This document shows, piece after piece, positions 7,498-14,934 of a stretch of 15,698 bases of DNA; within the stretch, counting starts at the first letter, position 1, and each line of letters begins with the position of its first letter. Below the pieces are notes generated by a model, which searched no databases, had not been told where the DNA came from, and saw only the letters and a list, made by a program, of their open reading frames with translations. Origin of the DNA: Acanthamoeba lenticulata (taxonomy: Eukaryota; Discosea; Longamoebia; Acanthamoebidae); contig NAVB01001206.1 in NCBI GenBank assembly GCA_002179805.1, positions 1 to 15,698 of the forward strand. Reading direction: 5' to 3'. The position numbers and the translations under genes were made by a program.

Positions 7498-9241
7498 ATG
7501 GAGGCCGCCTTGTGTGACGTCGAGGCTCACCGCAAGGCCCACATTGCCCGCATGGAAAATGAGTTCGTGCAGGCACATCAGTTCTTGGAACAGCTCAAGC
7601 AGGACCTTGTGCGCAAGGCCCAATCTTGCGAGATCGCCCTCGAGCGGATCCAAAAGAAAGCCACCCGACTGTCCCAAGCCCCCGTACGCGCGCGCGCGTA
7701 TGCGTTTGTCTCGTCAACATGTTTTATGTCCTCACACACAGCAACACATCCACCACCACAACATCAACAACAGATCGACGAGGTGAATGCCACGGCAAAG
7801 CAGGTGCAATCGTCGCTTGTGGCCGACCAGAAGAAGCACCAGGCCACGATCGCATCGCTCCAGCAGCAGAGTGACGGGCTGCAGGCCGACATGGAGCGCC
7901 GGGCCAACCAGTGGTCCGAGTCACTTGATCGCACCGTCTCCTCCATCATCGCCCGGCTCGAGCACAAGGTCCCTCTTCCATTCTCCCTCGTCCACATTCT
8001 CATCATCATCATCATCACCATCATGGTCTTCATCATCTCCACCAGGTGGCGCAGATCCCCGAGCTCCAACAGCCCGACGAAGCGGAGCAGCCGCAGCAAG
8101 AGTCGGCGCCACCACGCAGTGTCCAGCCGCCAGTCGTGGACGAGCGGGTGGTGCTCAACGTGGGCGGGCGGCTCTTTGAGACGTTCAGGTATTGTCCTTG
8201 TATAGTAGCCTCGCTACATGTTAATTGTTGCCATGCAACTAACATAGCTTTCTTCGACACAACGCAGGAGCACGTTTCAGGTGCAACCGGACACGCTGCT
8301 AGGGGCCATGTTTAGCGAGCGAAACGCGGGGTTGCTGAAGCACAGCGAGCAATACTTTTTCGATCGAAACGGTGACATCTTTCCGGCGATTCTGGACTTA
8401 TACCGCCACGGGTTCGGCCTTCCCCCCTCAACAGGTTACACGACAAACGGCAAGCAACAGCCAATCTCTGACGTGCTCGTTGGACGCGTAAAGGACATTG
8501 GCCAAGCCGGTTTGGCTGAACGACGAGGCGTGGGCCAAGGAGCTCGACTACTGGGGCATTCCCCTCCCCGAGGAGCCGGCCCAGGAAGCGCCCACCGAGA
8601 CGCGCCGCGGCGTGGTGGACGAGGTCTACGACGGGGCCGTCCTCGTGCACAGCGCGCTCATCAACGACTCGGTCGATCGTCTTGCGGAAGCTCTGGACCG
8701 GATCAGCGCACGTACGTCTCCATGCCGCCCTTGACGCGGCACAATCCTGACTGGCGCCGACTTGGGGGCGGGATGGGTCATCTCAAGACAACTTGTCCTC
8801 CGGGACTGCGGTCGCGTTGGCCGGCAAGGGCAGTGGGTCGTGCCTCTGGACGGTGATCTTCTTCTCCACCAGCCCCAACGGCGGCCCGCACGTGCACATA
8901 CCAAGTACGCATGGGGGCTGGGGTCTGATTGGCAGAGACGAACAAAGAGGCCAGGTGATGCACTAACAACACACAACTCAAACCAACAACATGTTGCAGG
9001 TTTCATTCAGCAGATTAACACGATGAGCTTTGTGAAACGCGCGTGCGTGCTGGCTGAGATCTCGCGACGGCTCTCGCTGCTCGGCCACACCCTCAAGTTC
9101 GTCGAGCCGCCACGAACAGGCGTCGAACGCCCGCGCCTTTTCGTGGACCAGCCTGTTGGAAGCCCTTGGTACATCTACGCCAAGGCCTACTTGCGCCCGA
9201 CAAAGCCACTCCTTGCGCCTGAGCAATGGACCAGCGCGTGA
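7498..9241 (+). CDS. Coiled-coil / BTB (T1, KCTD-like) domain protein
   Basis: Seven exons were assembled: 7498..7683, 7774..7968, 8046..8188, 8268..8411, 8494..8711, 8788..8904 and 9000..9241, giving 414 aa. Residues 1-127 are a highly charged, heptad-like coiled coil (for example KHQATIASLQQQSDGLQADM). A Pro/Gln linker (about 128-156) leads to a K+-channel tetramerisation type BTB domain (about 160-255) with VVLNVGGRLFETFRSTF, DTLLGAMFS, YFFDRNGDIFPAILDLYRHG and KELDYWGI, all T1 hallmarks. The exon 4/5 splice was set by the conserved YRHG...YWGI spacing. The C-terminal about 160 residues (GSGSCLWTVIFFSTSPNG, then SPWYIYAKAYLRPTKPLL) match no family I know. There are no channel membrane segments, so it is a cytosolic KCTD-type protein, possibly a cullin-3 adaptor (inference). 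The start is the ATG at 7498; the intron 1 donor sits in a CG repeat. Confidence 0.85.
7684..7698. repeat. (CG)n alternating tract at BTB intron 1 donor
   Basis: GTACGCGCGCGCGCG: the donor of intron 1 merges with an alternating CG tract, a sequence type able to adopt Z-DNA. Confidence 0.7.
8001..8024 (+). repeat. (CAT)n microsatellite in BTB intron 2
   Basis: Seven to eight CAT/ATC triplets lie within the intron at 7969-8045 and are non-coding in the chosen model. Confidence 0.85.
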
Positions 9242-9306
9242 AACCCTCATGCTTCGAAAGAAAGCAACAGGACAGTTTAGATTGAACAACAACCCAACCC
9301 ATGCGC

Positions 9307-10033
9307 TTAGTTGACAAAGCCCACTCCACACATGTCGAGTTGCTGGCAGACGGCGTGCGGGTCGGCCTTGTCGAGGAAGGCCAGCGCGAACTTGGCGTAG
9401 GTGCGCACCGCCCGAACGCAGTCGCCCGGGGTGGGGACCAGATGGCAAAGGTTCTCGAGGTAGGCCTCGACCTCGTCAGGCCCAGCCTTGCCCTTGTCGG
9501 CCAGGAAACCGTCGAGCGCGCCGACAGCCATGGTGCACAGGAAGCACGACTCCCCGTTGGCCCCGTTCGACGGCCTCTTCTTGTGGGCCGAGACCTCAGC
9601 CAGCGGGCGGTTGAGGGGGTGGTGGTCGGCGGGCAGGAGAACAGCGGCGCAGAGGCCCAGCTGGGCGCAGGCGGCGTTTGGGGTCTCGAGCGACGTGACG
9701 AGGCGGATGAGGGCGGGCACGTAGGTGGCAATGATGGCATCACAGCTCTGCCGAACGTTGGGCGGAGCCAGCGCGCAGACGACCTCGAGCTGCTTGATGA
9801 TCTGGGCCTGCGTGTAGTTCTGCATGAGGTACCCGTCGATGTACTCAACGGCCACCTGGCACATGGTGCATTCGGCTGCATACAAAAGAAGAGACACACC
9901 ATGCACATGTTAAGAGGCGATAATGCCCAGTCTACCCCTTGGTCCAAGTTGGCGTACTGCTCTGAGCTCGTGCGGTCAGCACGAAGGCCAGGCAACAGAC
10001 TACGAGAAGAAGATGGACGGCGGTGGTTTTCAT
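9307..10033 (-). CDS. Secreted/lysosomal protein with two saposin B domains
   Basis: Saposin-like proteins are small helical lipid-binding proteins. They present lipids to lysosomal hydrolases or disturb membranes. Two exons, 9958..10033 and 9307..9875, give 214 aa. Residues 1 to about 23 form a signal peptide (VHLLLVVCCLAFVLTARA). Two six-cysteine domains follow: C28, C31, C59, C70, C95, C101, and C136, C139, C169, C178, C202, C208, each with the CxxC start, central pair and C-x5-C end typical of SapB. N45-Y-T is a glycosylation site in domain 1. A basic Pro-rich linker (about 107-134, with HKKRP) could be a processing site. The donor at 9957 (GTACGC) was chosen by phase because a second possible donor does not keep frame. 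The family includes saposins, amoebapore-like proteins and surfactant protein B; which activity this one has cannot be told from sequence alone. Confidence 0.88.
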
Positions 10034-10255
10034 GGTGTTGGTGTACAACTGAAGGTGGACACGTTTGCCTGAAGATGCTGGCTTAAATGTTGTGTGTGGG
10101 CCGACGCTACAGGCTACATCATTGGTTGGTGACACAACAAGTGGTCTGCTGCCCGAGTGCGCAGATCCCGGAAAACTCGGCCGTTTGGTCGTAAACATAT
10201 AAAATAACAAGTTGCCAATCACGTTGGTGCACTGGCTGTTGTGGGCCAGGACAGG

Positions 10256-12325
10256 TCAAACATTCCACGCGAGCAGCTGCTTCACGATGGACGGGTAGAT
10301 GCGCGTGTATGCATCAATGGCCCACACTGCGTGTACACGCGCGTCGTAAGCCACACACGCACACACAAAAAAAGGGGGCAGGCCGCGAGAACTCACCAAA
10401 GTCGAGGTGCGCGTAGTCCGGCACGTCGAGCCAGAACGTGCCCTTCGGCAATTGGCTCAGCAGCTCGGCCACATCTAATGCATTATTCGAATATATAAGA
10501 ACAATAAATAAAAAAAGAGAAAATGTGTCAACAAAAAGACAATAAAAGGATAAAAGAAGATAAAAATTTATAAAAAAAGAACGTGGGGGGGGGTTGCGCG
10601 TTACCGGCTGGATCGGCGAGGAGGTCCTGGCCGCCACTGTACATGGCCATGGGCAGGTCGGCCGGTAGCCGCGCGAGGTCGTAGGGAGGCGGGCTCAGCT
10701 GGCCGTACTTCTTCAGGTTGCCCATCCACCCGTAGTCGTACTTCTGGAACCGCTGCTCCCGCACCGCCTGCGCCCTGAAACCATTCCCCCCCCCCGCGTG
10801 TCATTCCACGCACGCACGCGCGCCCGCACACGTGCACGTGTCCGTCCTCTTCCGTACCAGTGGGCCATGTTCCTGACGGACGTGCCGCCGGGCTCGTTGC
10901 TGCGGGGTGGTGCGCGAGATCAGTATGAAAGGATGAAACGCAACTCGACAGGAAGCGCAACTCGTCATCATGTGCTCATGAGCGTGACGTGCTTCTTCGT
11001 GTCTTTATGGGGGGGGGGCACGAACATGACGATCCAGGGCATGAGCGAGTCGTTGAAGGCGCCCTGGTGCGGCCCGCACAGGAGCTCGATGACGCTGTCG
11101 CAGCAAAACGCGCAGTCGGTGCAAAAGGTGACGAAGAGCTTCTCCAGCAGCGGATTCGTGGCGTTGTCGACCTTGGGCAGGAAGTCGTTGAGCCCAAACA
11201 GCTCCACCAGCGCGTCAAAGTACAGGTCGGCCAGCAGCCGCAGCGGCATGCTCTTCTCGTGGGCTGCCCCGACGACAGCGACAACGGCGGCCACGACCAT
11301 GAGGTTGGTGATCACCAAGCAAAAGAAGAAAAAGAAGAAGAAAAAGAGAAAGAAAAGGAAGAGGAAGATGATGATGAAGAGGATGAAGGAGGAGGTCGTA
11401 CTGATGTTGGCCACGGGGCCGAGGCCGATAAAGGTCGTGAGCGGGACCGAGGGCTGGGTGGCAAGGGCGCCGAACATCTGGATGCTGCCCTGCGAGTGGC
11501 CCACGTAGGCCATCTTGGCGTGGCCCGTCACGTTGAGGATGTGGTTGAGCATGCCTGGCACGTCGTACTCGGCCATCTCGTCCCTGCGCATCATTGAAGA
11601 ACCAGAAGGAGAAGAAGAAGAAGAAGAAAAAACGACAGCGACGATGGCTGTCAACCCGGTCATGGTGGCGCCAGAGGAAGCCGAGGGAAGTAGTACCAGG
11701 TAAAGTCCCAGAAGGCCGGCTCAGACGGCTTGAGGTGAACGTGCGCCAGCGAGTAGATGTTGCCCCGGTTGTTCCCCATCCACACGTCGAACCTTGGTGC
11801 GCGTAGCGGCCCACACGACGACGTGGGGTTCAGCTTCGACATAAAAAAAAAAAAAAGAAAAAAAAAAAGTCATGTTGTGAGTTGGGCGGGGACGCACCCC
11901 GCGTCGTGCAGGATGTAGGGTAGGCTCTGGAACGGCTGGTTGATGATCCACCTGCAACAAACCAACGCGAAGCTCAGCGCCTACTTGAGAGGGGGGGGGG
12001 TTGCAGAAATGACCACATCATACGTGAAGGAGGAGTCAAGCAGGCCGTGTTGGAGCAAAACGGGCGGGCGAGAGTTGTTCATGTGCTTGGGCGGGATGCG
12101 GAAAAGTGTCAGCACGTAGCCGTCGGAGGTCGTCACGTGGTGCTCCTCACACGGGTAGCCCCAGCTCTGCACAATCTGCGTGAAGTTCATGGCCCAAAAG
12201 GGCAGGGGCGAGGTTCTGGTGGGCAAGCGCGCAGCATCCACGCACAAGGCCAGACAAGTGGCCAAGAGAACCACAGCCACCACATGCGACCGCCCAGAAC
12301 GCTGGCCTTGCGGCTCTGAGGACAT
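10256..12325 (-). CDS. Acid lipase (gastric/lysosomal type, AB-hydrolase)
   Basis: Lysosomal acid lipases hydrolyse triglycerides and cholesteryl esters. Nine exons: 12024..12325, 11898..11951, 11697..11792, 11402..11583, 11026..11263, 10858..10899, 10605..10774, 10397..10474 and 10256..10326, giving 410 aa (human LIPA 399). A signal/anchor-like hydrophobic stretch covers about 14-32. Family blocks: [25 protein letters not shown] (oxyanion region), [16 protein letters not shown] with nucleophile Ser181, [29 protein letters not shown] with catalytic Asp355 or nearby Asp359, and YAHLDF with His384. N-glycosylation sites include N47, N83, N168, N245 and N282. Exon 5 has extra cysteines (CTDCAFCC). 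Splice sites in intron 5 were chosen to keep the spacing before GGTSV. Several introns hold C or G runs of 9-10, and intron 4 (138 nt) is frame-neutral and stop-free. Confidence 0.93.
10585..10593. repeat. G9 run in lipase intron 7
   Basis: Nine G on the plus strand (C9 on sense), about 12 nt after the GTAACG donor of the intron at 10475-10604. Confidence 0.85.
10786..10795. repeat. C10 run in lipase intron 6
   Basis: Ten C on the plus strand (G10 on sense), about 10 nt before the acceptor of the intron at 10775-10857. It adjoins CACG/CGCG repeats at about 10796-10838. Confidence 0.85.
11009..11018. repeat. G10 run at lipase intron 5 donor
   Basis: Ten G on the plus strand (C10 on sense), within the first 20 nt of the intron at 10900-11025. 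Confidence 0.85.
11321..11395 (-). repeat. Long pyrimidine tract (CTT/TTC-rich) in lipase intron 4
   Basis: About 75 nt that are almost entirely pyrimidine on the sense strand. The tract occupies the 5' part of the intron at 11264-11401, about 57 nt from the acceptor. The whole intron has no AG before the acceptor AG. Confidence 0.85.
11991..12000. repeat. G10 run in lipase intron 1
   Basis: Ten G on the plus strand (C10 on sense) within the intron at 11952-12023, about 24 nt from its donor. Confidence 0.85.
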
Positions 12326-12541
12326 CTTTAGTTCTGGCGCAAGAAGGGGCCAAAAGTTCTCGGGCGTGTGGAGTATTTTCCTGCTGGCATTCAAAGAATG
12401 GTCGCAATATGGGTGTATCACCAGCTCTTCGAACATCCAGTAACTATCCCAACACCTGCGCCAGCGAAAGCAGCAGGCTACCACTGCTCTTGTCCAAGTG
12501 ATGACCCAAGGAAAAGCTTTCTGTATTGTTCAGGTTGGCCT

Positions 12542-13259
12542 TCAAAGAGGACGGTAGTCGTAGGTCAACAAGAAGCCTTCAGCGCGGTTGTAGTCAGCAA
12601 AATTGAGCTCGCTAGCCAGACCGCTTGGGGTGTGGAGGTTGGAGGCAACGGGCACAGGCCTGTTCTTGTCATAGTTGATGCTGAATTCCCAAACATCTGT
12701 GCACGTACATTAAAAGCATGGCGTCAGTCACACGCCACTGAGCACCAACCCAGTAACTTCAAAAAGGGGCTCATACCTCCTGTGGCAGTGTTCACAAAGC
12801 CGAATTGAACCTGCCACTGGCCGGATGGGTTGGTGTTGTTTCTCGTACCAACGTGGCACATTGCCCCTGAACATCAGCACCAAAATCAACAACACAGTCA
12901 TCACAAAAGTTTGCAAGCAACATACCTCCAACACCAAACGTAGCCGGGAAGGAGGTGAGCACAGCCACACCCGAGGATGTAAGGTGCGTCAGTTTCCAAA
13001 CTCCCCTTGTGTCTGCAACCAGTAATCAACAAAAAGGTTGAGGGTTGGGATGTGTGAGATCACGGTTGGCACGCATCACATCGACGTTGGATGCTGTACC
13101 TCTGTTTGACACCAAGAAGAGGGCCTCTGAGTAGGTTTGGTTGACCCTACCGTGGCCACGAGTATCCAAGCGGGTGCCAGAGGTGGCGGCAGCAACGGAC
13201 AGGCAAGCCAGGACAAAGGTTGCCAGCAACACAGGCAAGCGGTGGGAGCTGAAGGACAT
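12542..13259 (-). CDS. Small secreted protein of unknown family
   Basis: Four exons were assembled: 13100..13259, 12926..13012, 12777..12866 and 12542..12696. All three introns are phase 1. The product is 163 aa. Residues 1 to about 25 form a signal peptide (RLPVLLATFVLACLSVAAA). The mature part is short and looks beta-rich: YSEALFLVSNR, GVWKLTHLTSSGVAVLTSF, SGQWQVQFGFVNTATG, DVWEFSINYD, LNFADYNRAEGFLLTYDY. It has sequons NQT and NNT, and only one cysteine in the mature protein. The short phase-1 exons (87 and 90 nt) suggest strand-turn units. I do not recognise the family. It sits between the lipase and the CCCH phosphoesterase on the same strand. The start ATG at 13259 is directly followed by the signal peptide. 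The upstream region has a TATAAT-like element about 110 nt before the ATG. Confidence 0.78.
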
Positions 13260-13504
13260 GATGGCAGACGAGTGTGGTTGTTGAACAAAGGAGCAGAACA
13301 CGAGCTTTTGTACCTATGGTGCTCAGGACATTGTCGTTTACTCTTGTTGACCCCGCAATAAAGGATTATAGCCGCTTCACTGACCCTTGGGAACGCGCAA
13401 ATGAAGTTCTCGAGGGACCAATCGGCACATGCCGAAGCTTTTTCACTGTTTTCTTGATATTTTTCGTTGTTTTCCATGTCGTCACAGGGAAGGCAAAAGT
13501 CGCA

Positions 13505-14834
13505 TCAGTAGTAGTAGTCGATCACGAAGGGGCCGGCGGCTGCCGGGTTGGCCGCGTTGACAAAGGTGGTGTCGCCGCGCACCATCACGCCGCCCCGGTG
13601 GGTGTGGCCAAACAGGTGCACGGTCGGTCGGATGCGCTCCACCCGCGCCAACAGCCGCGCGCTGCCCCGGTGCTTCACCAGCTTCACGTTGTCCAGTATG
13701 CCCCGCGGCGGTATGTGCGTCACCAGCACGTCGATCCGCCGCTGTCGCGGTTCACCATCACCAACTGCATCGTCAATGTTGTTGTCGTCGTCGTTTTCGG
13801 GGCCTTCGAGGCTCGGGTGGTCCCACGGGAAGCGCTCGGGCTCGATCGAAACGTTGTCCGCGTTTTTGCGCTCCCACGAGGACAGGAACAAGGTGAGCCC
13901 GCCGAACTCGTCGAGAGTCACGCAGTCGTGGGTGACGTATGTCCCGTTGGTCAGCAGCCGCGCGTAGGCATCGTGCTCGCGCACATCACCGCACACTTGC
14001 TCGTGGTTGCCTGGCCCGCACCAACAAATAGCGAACGAAATCAATGTAGAAATAAAATAAAAAAAGAAATAAAATAAAATAAAAAATAAACAAAACAATA
14101 ATTCATGTATAATTCAAAATGGCATGCAGGATCTGGACTGACCTCCTATGATGAACTTGTGGCGGTAGCGCAGGGTGCCGAGCCAGTTGTTGAAGTCGAG
14201 CGCATGCTCCAGTCGCCCGCGGCTGGTGAAATCTCCCGCATGTAGCAGGATGTGGTCCTCTTCTGCACAAGCATGTTCAAGAAACAGAACGCTAAGCTGC
14301 TTTCGTGCAGACGGGGGGCGTACCGCCTTGTGGCAAGAAGGGGGTGAGTAGAGCATGCTTCATATGCGTGTCGGACAGGCACACAATACGCACACGTCGA
14401 CTGCTACCGTGGGCCAGCCGCCGCTCAAAGGCCGGGATGGCGAGCCGCCTCGCGGGGCCAAGCCCAGGCGGCCACGGTTGCAGCACGCGAGAGACCAGGC
14501 TCGGTGCTTTGTACTCCACCACGGCGACCTCTGACTCGGGCGTGCCTTCGATGTTCATGGCCATTCTCTCTTGCTCTTGCTCTTGCTCTTCGTCGCCCGA
14601 AGAATCCTCCTCCATCGCATCCTCGACAGGGCGCTCGAAGGACGTTGGAGATGCTGCGGGCGGGCCTAACTCTTGCACGTGGCTGTATTGGCAGCGGGCG
14701 CCGTCTCGGCAGTGGCCGCGCTGGAAGTAGCGGCATGGCTTGGGTTTAGCGACATGCCGAAAAGGGCAGTCGTCACCATTGCGGCAATAGCCCTGCAGGA
14801 AGTACTTGCACGTCGTTGCCTCTCGCCTTTCCAT
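13505..14834 (-). CDS. CCCH zinc-finger / MPPED-type metallophosphoesterase fusion protein
   Basis: Three exons (14324..14834, 14143..14262, 13505..14010) give 378 aa. Residues 9-27 and 34-52 are two C-x7-C-x5-C-x3-H zinc fingers (CKYFLQGYCRNGDDCPFRH and CRYFQRGHCRDGARCQYSH), a type that usually binds RNA. An acidic, Glu/Gln-rich linker follows (about 53-148). The rest is a calcineurin-like phosphoesterase closest to MPPED1/MPPED2: SDTH (D155, H157), HAGDFTSRG (D181), DFNNWLGTLRYRHKFIIGGN (N212 H213), VTHIPPRG (H309) and FGHTHRGG (H346, H348). All five metal-binding blocks are present. An insert rich in Asp/Asn (about 282-296) lies before VTHIPP. The family hydrolyses phosphodiesters or phosphomonoesters with two metal ions; the substrate here is unknown. 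An RNA substrate is an inference from the zinc fingers. Both junctions are phase 1 and fall inside conserved blocks, so the fusion is not a mis-join of two genes: zinc fingers and DTH motif share one exon. Confidence 0.92.
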
Positions 14835-14934
14835 CTTCGGTCGTTGTGTCTGCAACTGCTTCACCGCATTTTATTATTAATTTTTAAAAAAATGATAGAA
14901 ATAGTACTAATAAACAAAAAGAAAACAAAACAAG
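14835..14934. promoter_or_regulatory. 100-bp divergent promoter region
   Basis: The start codons of the CCCH phosphoesterase (14834, minus) and the nucleotidyltransferase-like gene (14935, plus) are 100 bp apart and point outward. The sequence at 14868-14934 is very AT-rich (TTTTATTATTAATTTTTAAA) in contrast to the GC-rich exons on both sides. Both promoters and 5' UTRs must share it, unless upstream non-coding exons exist. Confidence 0.6.

Noticed and set aside
8001..8024. CAT repeat read as a poly-Ile or poly-His coding segment
   Set aside because: It lies in a 77-nt intron; reading through shifts the frame before the BTB domain.
9301..10086. Plus-strand 261-codon open frame
   Set aside because: It is antisense to the saposin gene, whose signal peptide and twelve ordered cysteines are far stronger evidence.
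10798..11597. Plus-strand open frames with Lys/Glu-rich segments
   Set aside because: They are antisense to lipase exons; the Lys/Glu run is the reverse of the intron 4 pyrimidine tract.
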